Shown: one piece after another, positions 1 through 5,913 of the stretch
Numbering within the stretch: the stretch's first letter is position 1
How the letters are laid out: every line of letters begins with the position of its first letter
Source of the DNA: an uncultured Faecalicoccus sp.
GTDB lineage: Bacteria > Bacillota_I > Bacilli_A > Erysipelotrichales > Erysipelotrichaceae
NCBI RefSeq assembly: GCF_944325745.1
Contig: NZ_CALVBG010000004.1
Location: forward strand, 1-41,221
Direction of reading: 5' to 3'
DNA length: 41,221 nt
Notes under the pieces: generated by a model
Database searches by the model: none
Told to the model about the DNA's origin: nothing
What the model saw: the letters and a program-made list of their open reading frames with translations, nothing else
Translations under genes and position numbers: made by a program

Positions 1-132
1 TCTAAGAAGGGATGGACTCCTGTTAAGTGTATCGGATTGTTCCTTGTTATCGGTATCGTTGGTGGTATCTTCGGTATCTGGGCAGGAACATATACACCAC
101 TAGTACCAGTTCCTTGGAACGTAGTTGCTTAA
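1..132 (+). CDS. C-terminal fragment of a membrane protein, possibly PTS EIID
   Basis: The reading frame is open from the first base and ends with TAA at 130-132, so only the last 43 residues of a longer protein are present. A basic start (SKKGWTPVK) is followed by one hydrophobic segment rich in Ile, Val and Gly (GLFLVIGIVGGIFGIWAG) and a short Pro-rich tail. A Lys-rich loop followed by a final V-I-G-I-V-G-type helix resembles the end of mannose-family PTS EIID subunits. The nearby amino-sugar genes (kbaZ-like, nagB, nagA) make that plausible, but 43 residues cannot prove it. Another multi-pass membrane protein is equally possible. A strong terminator follows, so this is the last gene of its operon. 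Confidence 0.5.
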   Translation, partial: SKKGWTPVKCIGLFLVIGIVGGIFGIWAGTYTPLVPVPWNVVA

Positions 133-160
133 TTGAAAGCAAATTCTCTCTAATTTCCAC

Positions 161-193
161 AAAAAGAGGGCTTCGTATTCGAAGCTCTTTTTT
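161..193 (+). terminator. Rho-independent terminator of the truncated first gene
   Basis: The stem is built on CTTCG/CGAAG (171-175 and 180-184) with a TATT loop, extended outward by G-C, A-T and G-T pairs, and followed by a T-tract at 188-194. Confidence 0.85.
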
Positions 194-204
194 TCTTGTT
201 CAAA

Positions 205-234
205 TAAAAAATGGCAAGCGTTTCTGCTTACCAT
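205..234 (-). terminator. Terminator of the 192-aa gene on the minus strand
   Basis: On the minus strand ATGGTAAGC (234-226) pairs with GCTTGCCAT (219-211) through one G-T wobble, followed by a T-run (A-run at 205-210 on the plus strand). The stem contains the last codons of the gene it ends. Confidence 0.75.
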
Positions 235-806
235 TCAACGATATCTTCATTACTATCTGATTTGTTTTGAGTATTTTCCTGTTTTAAGAGAATGTATTCT
301 TTAAAAGGTGTAATGATTCCCGAATCAATCTTTTTATGACTACCTTCCAAGATTTGTAATTGATCTTGGAATATCGAAGACTGTGTTAATTTTTCTCCCA
401 CCTTGCCGGCTTTAAAAGGAGATGGTTCCTTGTCCATTTGCATGAACAGGGTCTTTAATTCCATATATTTTGCTTGATGATCAGTTCCTGTGCTTTCATA
501 TACTTCGTCAAGAATGGCCTGACAAAACATCTTGACAACACGCATATCAACATTGCTTTTAAAGATCAAGAAAGGAATCTTGTCATTGGTTACTTTTAAT
601 GGCTGAGACGTGATGAATTTATGGATCAACGCATCATAACATTCATCAACCATCGCATCCATATATAAGTTATAGTCTGCATCGGTTTTAGCCCTTTCCT
701 CGTCTTTGATCATCTCAAAGTAGAGCGTCGGATTGATACTGCAATGTTTAAAAAAGGTCCCTTTAGTTTTTGTGGCATAGAGTACGGGATATTGTTTTTG
801 ACTCAT
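228..806 (-). CDS. Hypothetical protein, 192 aa
   Basis: I do not recognise this protein. It starts at an ATG (806) with a GGAGG-like site just upstream (minus-strand reading of CCTCC near 816). It is soluble with no signal peptide or membrane segment. The composition is mixed charged and probably mostly helical, with a central stretch (IPFLIFKSNVDMRVVKMFCQ) and a Lys/Asn/Asp-rich tail that looks disordered. It lies 55 bp downstream of the HNH nuclease gene on the same strand, so the two may be co-transcribed. A functional link (immunity, accessory or regulatory subunit) is only a guess. Its own terminator follows. Confidence 0.75.
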   Translation of the reverse strand: MSQKQYPVLYATKTKGTFFKHCSINPTLYFEMIKDEERAKTDADYNLYMDAMVDECYDALIHKFITSQPLKVTNDKIPFLIFKSNVDMRVVKMFCQAILDEVYESTGTDHQAKYMELKTLFMQMDKEPSPFKAGKVGEKLTQSSIFQDQLQILEGSHKKIDSGIITPFKEYILLKQENTQNKSDSNEDIVEW

Positions 807-861
807 AGAAATCCTCCCAAATGTATTCCTATTCTACTATGATTTTTAATATTTGAAAAGT

Positions 862-1749
862 TTAGAGAGGATCTCTAAAAATGTGTTTTCGATGATATTC
901 CATATACAATTGACGACTCTTTGTCATCAATTTAGGATCCAGATCATGGAGGGTAAAATGCTCCGGATGTTTTAAATCTCTGGACATGATGAGTTTTCCG
1001 TTGGGGCCAAACGTAATATAGCCCTGGTCAAATAAGAAATCGTGATTTCTGCATAGAAGCAATCCGTTGTTGTGGTCTGCGGCCTCAAAGATATGCGCAC
1101 AGTCTCGGAAAGGCTTGATATGACTCGCAATCAACATATGCGGCATATGGATCCCGCAGATCGGGCAGGTTCGATCAAATTCATGCATTAGCGTATCTTT
1201 GAAAAAAACTTGCAGATCTTTGGAAATATCACGGTTTGTCGGGATCCCTCGCTTTGGCATGATCTTTAAGAGAAAATCTTTGCATTCTAAATTGACCATT
1301 TCCCGATCTTGATTCTTATAAGGAATCGAAGAATCTTTGTGAATAATGGAATCCGTATATAGAATGGATAATGTATCACTGATGATCTTATGGGGATCTT
1401 CTTTTTTGATGCGATCGATATACGAATAAATTTTTTTATCTTTGATCTTGATATCACATTCGGCCAATAACTCTTTTTCAAATTTAAACATTTCCCAAAA
1501 TGCCAGGATCTCGGGAATACTATTATGTTTTGCCCGGGCAAAGATCACAGCACAAGGGAAGAGATCCACTTCATCGCCGATCCATTCTAAGGCATGATGC
1601 CTTTGCAAGGTGTTGAGTGTCGATTCAATATATCGTTTAGAAAATTGTGTTTCTTTTTGTACATCTAAGATCAGCTCATGGCGGGTTGGATTTTCTAAGC
1701 TGCTTCCATTGATCGCCAGGATCAACTTTTTTAAAGTGTTTTTATTCAT
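862..1749 (-). CDS. HNH endonuclease domain protein
   Basis: A 295-aa protein with a C-terminal HNH nuclease domain of the HNH_2 type. The sequence shows a zinc-knuckle CPICG, then ASHIKPF, then NNGLLLCRNHDFLFD with the invariant Asn and His, then GYITFGPNGK. These are the beta-beta-alpha metal motif residues of the family, which cuts DNA. The N-terminal 200 residues begin with what looks like a small helix-turn-helix or winged segment (residues about 20-60) and match nothing I know. No methyltransferase or restriction partner lies beside it; the only same-strand neighbour is the unknown 192-aa gene downstream. A defence role is possible but unproven. A weak extended -10 (TGG-TAAACT, 1764-1756) ends 6 nt before the ATG, so transcription may start almost at the start codon. 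Confidence 0.85.
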   Translation of the reverse strand: MNKNTLKKLILAINGSSLENPTRHELILDVQKETQFSKRYIESTLNTLQRHHALEWIGDEVDLFPCAVIFARAKHNSIPEILAFWEMFKFEKELLAECDIKIKDKKIYSYIDRIKKEDPHKIISDTLSILYTDSIIHKDSSIPYKNQDREMVNLECKDFLLKIMPKRGIPTNRDISKDLQVFFKDTLMHEFDRTCPICGIHMPHMLIASHIKPFRDCAHIFEAADHNNGLLLCRNHDFLFDQGYITFGPNGKLIMSRDLKHPEHFTLHDLDPKLMTKSRQLYMEYHRKHIFRDPL

Positions 1750-1800
1750 AATTCCAGTTTACCATAGTTTATAGAAAAAATAATGGATGACTTGGATCGT

Positions 1801-1873
1801 TACTTGTCTTTTTCGGTCGTCTGATTGACAAGTATACTTGGCAATGCAATAATAGAATTGACAAGAAAACTTG
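1801..1873 (+). promoter_or_regulatory. Promoter with paired palindromic operators (small membrane protein/XRE operon)
   Basis: A near-consensus sigma-A promoter is visible: TTGACA (1825-1830), 17-bp spacer, AATAAT (1848-1853), predicted start near 1860. Two related dyads sit on it: the perfect palindrome CAAGTATACTTG (1829-1840), overlapping the -35, and CAAGAAAACTTG (1862-1873), over the start point. Their centres are 33 bp apart, about three helical turns, and each is preceded by TTGA. TACTTGTC (1801-1808) is an additional inverted half site to GACAAGTA (1827-1834). The third gene of the operon encodes an XRE repressor, the obvious candidate to bind here. Confidence 0.75.
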
Positions 1874-1890
1874 GTAAAGGAGGCGTTGTC

Positions 1891-2244
1891 ATGAACAAAG
1901 ATGAGATTCTGCGAAGAAGTCGCAATGAGAATATAGATGGTGATGAAAGAGAAGTGCTGCTGACAAAATCCGCTGCAAACAACGGATTTAAGGCCATCGC
2001 CATTTTGTCGGGAAGCTTAATGGCTTTGGGTTGTATCGGTTTAGCTTCGGGAGATGTAACAATTCTTGGGATCCAAATGCCTTTTGACATATTGATGTCA
2101 TTGATCTGGTTTATAGGTATGGGTGTCGAATGTTATTCAAAATATCAAATTCGTAAAAAGAAAAAATATTTGGTCTATCTATTCGCGTGTTTTATCCTAT
2201 GCGCTGGAATTGTGATCAAATCTCTTTGGAGGTATTTTTTATGA
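1891..2244 (+). CDS. Small membrane protein with KSR-N-GDERE type N-terminus (first paralog)
   Basis: A 117-aa protein. The start at 1891 is chosen because AAAGGAGG lies 8 nt upstream. The first 20 residues (NKDEILRRSRNENIDGDERE) form a conserved polar motif, followed by about three hydrophobic segments (residues about 35-55, 62-83 and 92-110). The same motif opens the next gene, so the two are paralogs. This N-terminus is what I remember from the DUF6442-type membrane proteins that accompany small XRE regulators in Bacillota; the function is unknown. The stop overlaps the next start as ATGA (2241-2244), implying translational coupling. Confidence 0.8.
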   Translation: MNKDEILRRSRNENIDGDEREVLLTKSAANNGFKAIAILSGSLMALGCIGLASGDVTILGIQMPFDILMSLIWFIGMGVECYSKYQIRKKKKYLVYLFACFILCAGIVIKSLWRYFL

Positions 2245-2597
2245 ATCGAGAAGATGTTTTATCAAAAAGCCGTTATGAAAATAAAAAGGGAGACGAAAGA
2301 GAACGTTTATTAAAATACCAATCTTATTCGATCAGTTTTGCGATCCTTGCGGCGAGTTTGATGATTGTTTCTTTTCTTTCTTATCTTAACGTGATTCATG
2401 GGAAAATCCGGATGGGAGAAATCACTTTTTCTCTATACGAATTAACATTGTTTCTGCTTTTTGAATTTGGGATCATATTTGGTCTTTCACGATTTGTTTT
2501 ATTAAAAAAGAAAGTTTCTTTAATTTGGATCCTGATCAGTTTTGCGGGGTTTCTTATGTTATTTTTAGGAATCTATGGAGTCGGGCATGCAGGATGA
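2241..2597 (+). CDS. Small membrane protein with KSR-N-GDERE type N-terminus (second paralog)
   Basis: A 118-aa protein starting at the ATG of the ATGA overlap, with TTGGAGGT (2226-2233) as its ribosome-binding site inside the previous gene. Its N-terminus (NREDVLSKSRYENKKGDERE) repeats that of the upstream protein almost position for position, while the membrane segments (about 30-50, 63-83 and 88-112) have diverged. It therefore arose by tandem duplication. Two different copies may form a hetero-oligomer, which is inference. No catalytic motif is visible. Confidence 0.8.
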   Translation: MNREDVLSKSRYENKKGDERERLLKYQSYSISFAILAASLMIVSFLSYLNVIHGKIRMGEITFSLYELTLFLLFEFGIIFGLSRFVLLKKKVSLIWILISFAGFLMLFLGIYGVGHAG

Positions 2598-2802
2598 GTT
2601 GATTTTAAAGAACCGGTTAAAAGAGGTACGTCAAGAAAAAGGACTTTCTCAGGCTGCTTTGGCAGAACTGGTAGGGGTATCTCGCAATACCATCAGCTCG
2701 ATTGAGACGGGACAGTTTAATCCGACCGCAAAATTGGCGTTGATCTTGTGTATTGCCTTGGATCAGAAATTTGAAGAATTATTTTATTTTGAAGAGGAAT
2801 AA
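2587..2802 (+). CDS. XRE-family transcriptional regulator
   Basis: A 71-aa single-domain helix-turn-helix protein (LKEVRQEKGLSQAALAELVG, then VSRNTISSIETGQFNPT), the compact Cro/C1 type with no ligand domain. I chose the ATG at 2587 because GGAG (2577-2580) is 6 nt upstream; an in-frame ATG at 2575 would add four residues but has poor spacing. The gene overlaps the preceding membrane-protein gene by 11 bp, so it is the last member of the operon. It most likely binds the CAAG-N4-CTTG dyads at the operon promoter and represses itself and the two membrane genes. Confidence 0.9.
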   Translation: MQDELILKNRLKEVRQEKGLSQAALAELVGVSRNTISSIETGQFNPTAKLALILCIALDQKFEELFYFEEE

Positions 2803-2830
2803 AAAAGCCGATCGGTTGGGATCGGCTTTT
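2803..2830. terminator. Bidirectional terminator between the XRE gene and kbaZ-like gene
   Basis: AAAAGCCGATC (2803-2813) pairs perfectly with GATCGGCTTTT (2820-2830) around a GGTTGG loop. The A-run on one side and T-run on the other let it work for both converging genes. Confidence 0.9.
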
Positions 2831-2835
2831 GTCTA

Positions 2836-4164
2836 TTATTCGTTGACCAGTTTTTCTTGGTGGCTGGCGAATGTATATTCTTCGATCGTATAAGCAACGC
2901 GGGCTTTGATCAAAGCTTCAGGTGTATTTTCCAGTTTTCCTTCTCGAACTGCCGTATATTGGATCGGCATGTATTGCGACAACAATGGGAGAGAAACCGG
3001 ATGTTCTTTTAAATTGCTCAATAATGTATCCAAAGCTTTTTGAACTTTTGGATTTGGCATATAGTAACGAGAACGGTCGGAGAAAGAGTATTGACGTTTG
3101 AAGGCAATTTCTTTTTCCGTTCCATGATAATAAGGAGCCCATTTTCCTGGATTCTCTAACATCACTTCATCCAATACTTCTTTAAAATGACTCGTTTCAA
3201 AGCCATAAACTTTTGCCAATTCCTCTTCGATCATACACAAAGAGAAAATTCCTTCGCGAGCGGCATAAGTCAGACCCGGGCCCACTTTCAAGATGCCGAC
3301 ACCATCTTCGATCAGTTCTTTTAATTTATATTTTGTTTGATAGTCTGTAGAGTGGCCTTCAAATACCAGATTGTCATAATCTTTGATGGATGCCATCAGT
3401 TCTTTAGCACGATCACGGTCATATTCTTCACATCCGGCATCTTTTTCTTCTACACCCGGTTGAACGACGGCTGCCATAACATATTGCCAGGCATCTTGGA
3501 TTCCCATCTCTTCAAAAGCTTTTTCAAAAGTAGATACGGTGGATTTGAAATCTTCTGGTCGAGTGACCTGCATGCCGGCATCTTCACTGACAGCACCGCC
3601 TGGGATGGGAACTTCGCTGCCGACGATATAAACAGGATGGATCGCATCTGGTTTTTCTTCTAACAGTTCCTGATAAGCTTCTTCACAAACTTTTGCCAAT
3701 GTTGCACCACGGCGTGCAATCGTCTCATCGCTTAAACGTGTATTTGGATCATCGTCGGCGACTTTCATACTGGTATCGATATGGATCTTGGTGAAACCAG
3801 CACGGACATAATCATGAACCAAAGTCTTTGCATATTCCATGGCTTCCGCTTCTGGCTTGTTGGAAACTGTCAAAGGTCCAAGATGATCCCCGCCTAAGAA
3901 GATGCGGTCTTCCGGGAGTCCTGCTTTTTTAGCTTCGTTCAAGCAATAAGCATAGAAATCCTTCGGTGTCATTCCGGAATATCCGCCGTTTTGATCAACC
4001 TGATTGGCAGTGGATTCAATCAATACACATGAGTTTTGTTTTACAGCCGTTTCCACAGCGGCCTCAATGACAAAAGCGTTACTGGAGCAGCAAGAGTAGA
4101 TCCCTACAGCTTCGCCTTGTTTTTGTCGTTTTATGATGTTTAATAATGGGTTTTGTTTTGGCAT
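2836..4164 (-). CDS. kbaZ: Tagatose-1,6-bisphosphate aldolase accessory subunit, KbaZ/GatZ family
   Basis: A 442-aa protein matching the KbaZ/GatZ family nearly from end to end. Motifs visible in order are STANQVDQNGGYSGMTP (51-67), GGDHLGP (91-97), AGFTKIHIDTSM, VYIVGSEVPIPGGA, FEGHSTDYQT, ILKVGPGLT, WAPYYHG, YSFSDRSRYY, and SLPLLSQYMPIQY near the end. In E. coli these proteins are the non-catalytic partners that stabilise the class II aldolase KbaY/GatY, which splits tagatose-1,6-bisphosphate in galactitol and N-acetylgalactosamine catabolism. No KbaY lies in this window, so the catalytic partner must be elsewhere or the protein acts alone. The start has TAGGAGGAAAGG upstream. It is divergent from nagB. 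Confidence 0.92.
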   Translation of the reverse strand: MPKQNPLLNIIKRQKQGEAVGIYSCCSSNAFVIEAAVETAVKQNSCVLIESTANQVDQNGGYSGMTPKDFYAYCLNEAKKAGLPEDRIFLGGDHLGPLTVSNKPEAEAMEYAKTLVHDYVRAGFTKIHIDTSMKVADDDPNTRLSDETIARRGATLAKVCEEAYQELLEEKPDAIHPVYIVGSEVPIPGGAVSEDAGMQVTRPEDFKSTVSTFEKAFEEMGIQDAWQYVMAAVVQPGVEEKDAGCEEYDRDRAKELMASIKDYDNLVFEGHSTDYQTKYKLKELIEDGVGILKVGPGLTYAAREGIFSLCMIEEELAKVYGFETSHFKEVLDEVMLENPGKWAPYYHGTEKEIAFKRQYSFSDRSRYYMPNPKVQKALDTLLSNLKEHPVSLPLLSQYMPIQYTAVREGKLENTPEALIKARVAYTIEEYTFASHQEKLVNE

Positions 4165-4188
4165 AACCTTTCCTCCTAAGACATCTTT

Positions 4189-4194
4189 ATTATA
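4189..4194 (-). promoter_or_regulatory. -10 box of the kbaZ-like gene
   Basis: ATTATA on the plus strand reads TATAAT on the minus strand, 24 nt before the start codon. No good -35 is visible at the usual distance, which suggests a weak or activator-dependent promoter. Confidence 0.55.
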
Positions 4195-4273
4195 CTATTT
4201 CTGTTTGTACAAGTTTAATTTTTTCGTAAAATTTGCAAATAAAAAGTATAAAAGTGTAAACTCGTTAAAAAAG

Positions 4274-4287
4274 ATAAAACGTTTACA
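4274..4287 (-). promoter_or_regulatory. cre-like box between kbaZ-like gene and nagB
   Basis: On the minus strand the site reads TGTAAACGTTTTAT, matching 12 of 14 positions of the CcpA operator consensus TGWAANCGNTNWCA. It lies about 45-58 bp upstream of the predicted nagB start point and about 90 bp upstream of the kbaZ-like gene's. That position is less typical for direct promoter blocking than the nagA site. Confidence 0.5.
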
Positions 4288-4316
4288 AAAAATGGACTTC
4301 GAAACTATTTTCTGTA

Positions 4317-4325
4317 TGGTATAAT
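4317..4325 (+). promoter_or_regulatory. Extended -10 promoter of nagB
   Basis: TGG-TATAAT is an extended -10 element; no convincing -35 is seen. The predicted start is near 4332, giving a short leader with GGAGG at 4340-4344. Confidence 0.65.
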
Positions 4326-4350
4326 TTGAATAAATGACGGAGGTATTACT

Positions 4351-5070
4351 ATGAAGGTAATTGTATGTGAAAACTATGATGAAATGTCAGCGAAGGCATT
4401 TGAAGTCATGAAAGAAGTTGTCGCAAAAGACAACGTTGTCCTGGGGTTGGCTACCGGAAGTTCGCCAGTTGGACTTTACCAGTGCATGATCAAAGATCAT
4501 GAAGAAAATGGAACAAGCTACAAAAATATCCGTACGTATAACTTGGATGAATATGTAGGAATCGATCGTGACAATGCACAGTCTTATTACACATTCATGA
4601 AAGAAAATCTGTTTGATCATATCGACATCGATCCTGAAAACACACATGTTCCTTACGGAAACTGCAAAGAAGACTGCGAAGCTTATGAAGCGCAGCTGGA
4701 TAAAGTTTCTATTGATTTGCAGCTGTTGGGAATCGGACGCAACGGACACATCGGATTCAACGAACCAGGTACATCTTTTGATGAATTGACTCACATCGTG
4801 TATTTGACTCCAAGCACGATCGAAGCCAACGCACGTTTCTTTGACAATGATATGAACAAAGTTCCTAAACAAGCCATCTCTATGGGAATCGGAACGATCA
4901 TGAAATCGAAAAAGATCTTGTTGGTTGCATCTGGAAAAGATAAAGCAGAAGCAGTGAAAGCGATGGTGGAAGGACCTGTGACAACAGATATGCCGGCATC
5001 TGCGTTGCAAAACCACCCAGATGTGACGGTCGTGGTCGATAAAGAAGCTGCTAGTTTATTAACGAAGTAA
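4351..5070 (+). CDS. nagB: Glucosamine-6-phosphate deaminase
   Basis: A 239-aa protein of normal length for Gram-positive NagB. It converts glucosamine-6-phosphate to fructose-6-phosphate plus ammonia in the cytoplasm, the last step of amino-sugar use. Visible motifs are the phosphate-binding LGLATGSSPVGLY (31-43), NLDEYVG (64-70) and the active-site GRNGHIGFNEPG with His133 and Glu138. The start has GACGGAGG upstream. It stands alone between a divergent kbaZ-like gene and its own terminator; nagA is 15 kb away in the same orientation, and both carry cre-like sites. Confidence 0.97.
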   Translation: MKVIVCENYDEMSAKAFEVMKEVVAKDNVVLGLATGSSPVGLYQCMIKDHEENGTSYKNIRTYNLDEYVGIDRDNAQSYYTFMKENLFDHIDIDPENTHVPYGNCKEDCEAYEAQLDKVSIDLQLLGIGRNGHIGFNEPGTSFDELTHIVYLTPSTIEANARFFDNDMNKVPKQAISMGIGTIMKSKKILLVASGKDKAEAVKAMVEGPVTTDMPASALQNHPDVTVVVDKEAASLLTK

Positions 5071-5078
5071 TCGAAGCC

Positions 5079-5105
5079 AGGGAGTTTTTGAAGCTCCCTT
5101 TTTTT
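5079..5105 (+). terminator. Terminator of nagB
   Basis: AGGGAG (5079-5084) pairs with CTCCCT (5094-5099), followed by a T-run to 5105. The T-run directly abuts the predicted sortase promoter. Confidence 0.85.
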
Positions 5106-5106
5106 A

Positions 5107-5136
5107 TTGCGAAAAAGAGTCAAGATAGTTTATGAT
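5107..5136 (+). promoter_or_regulatory. Sortase promoter placed for a leaderless transcript
   Basis: TTGCGA (5107-5112), 18-bp spacer, TATGAT (5131-5136). Only 6 nt separate the -10 from the ATG at 5143, so the transcript would begin at or next to the start codon. The GAGG at 5137-5140 is 2 nt from the ATG, too close to act as a ribosome-binding site. Confidence 0.5.
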
Positions 5137-5142
5137 GAGGAT

Positions 5143-5871
5143 ATGAAAAAATGGATCTATCGGATTTTGATGATCGTCTGTCTCGTTGTGTTTGGCTTTA
5201 GCGCCTATCAGCTATGGACAATCTATTCCACGCAGAATACCGTCAAAGAAGAGACGGAAGAATTGGAAAAACTAGTCGTTTCCGATCAGGGATTTGAACC
5301 CGATTGGCAAGCCTTGCAGGCCCAGAATCCGGATATCATTGCCTGGATCGTCGTGCCGGGCTGCGAGATTTCTTATCCTGTTGTTCAAGGAGAGGATAAT
5401 TCATACTATTTGGATCATACAGTCAATCAAGAATATAACCGGTTGGGATCGATCTTTTTGGATGCGAATGCTCCTTCTGATTTGAGTCAGGATAATTCGA
5501 TCATCTATGGTCATTCGGTTGATATCGGAGGCATGTTTACCAATCTTTCTTATTTTGAGGATGCCGATTTTTTTACAGCCCATCCGACTTTTTATCTGCT
5601 GACCCCTGCGGCCAACTATGAATGTTCCATTGTCTTCTTTGCGAAAGATGTGGATGGGTCGGTCTACTATACGACTTCGTTTGGAGACTATCGGGAAGAA
5701 AGACTTTCGGAAATGAAAGAGAAATCTCTTTATCAAAATGCGGTGGATACATCCGAAGGGAATTTTGTGACATTGTCGACGTGTGATCTGGATTATGGTT
5801 TTGACAGCAATCAGCGTCTGATTCTGATGGGAAAGCTAAAAAAGACAGAAGAACCTATCAAAGTAGACTAA
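5143..5871 (+). CDS. srtB: Class B sortase
   Basis: A 242-aa membrane-anchored transpeptidase. The N-terminus is basic followed by one membrane helix (residues about 5-25), then a linker and the sortase beta-barrel. Catalytic residues are visible: His124 in IIYGHSV, Cys214 in TLSTC and Arg225 in SNQRLIL. The insertion between the His strand and the Cys strand and the opening DIIAWIVVPG fit class B, which anchors proteins with NPQTN-like signals to peptidoglycan. I chose the ATG at 5143; an in-frame TTG at 5107 would put the promoter inside the gene. No sorting-signal substrate is encoded nearby, so it probably serves distant genes. Confidence 0.93.
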   Translation: MKKWIYRILMIVCLVVFGFSAYQLWTIYSTQNTVKEETEELEKLVVSDQGFEPDWQALQAQNPDIIAWIVVPGCEISYPVVQGEDNSYYLDHTVNQEYNRLGSIFLDANAPSDLSQDNSIIYGHSVDIGGMFTNLSYFEDADFFTAHPTFYLLTPAANYECSIVFFAKDVDGSVYYTTSFGDYREERLSEMKEKSLYQNAVDTSEGNFVTLSTCDLDYGFDSNQRLILMGKLKKTEEPIKVD

Positions 5872-5876
5872 AAATC

Positions 5877-5904
5877 TTTGAATCTAGTATTTTTGTGATA
5901 TACT
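5877..5904 (+). promoter_or_regulatory. murG promoter placed for a leaderless transcript
   Basis: TTTGAA (5877-5882), 16-bp spacer, TATACT (5899-5904). The murG ATG at 5914 is 9 nt after the -10, leaving a leader of at most about 3 nt, and no Shine-Dalgarno sequence is present in TTATTCAGAT. Confidence 0.6.
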
Positions 5905-5913
5905 TATTCAGAT

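Noticed and set aside
4387-5016. 209-aa open frame antisense to nagB
   Set aside because: The composition (runs of Cys, His, Arg, Phe) is typical of antisense translation and there is no promoter or ribosome-binding site.
5107-5142. Sortase start at the in-frame TTG
   Set aside because: That TTG coincides with the likely -35 element and the added residues would precede an already typical basic-hydrophobic N-terminus.
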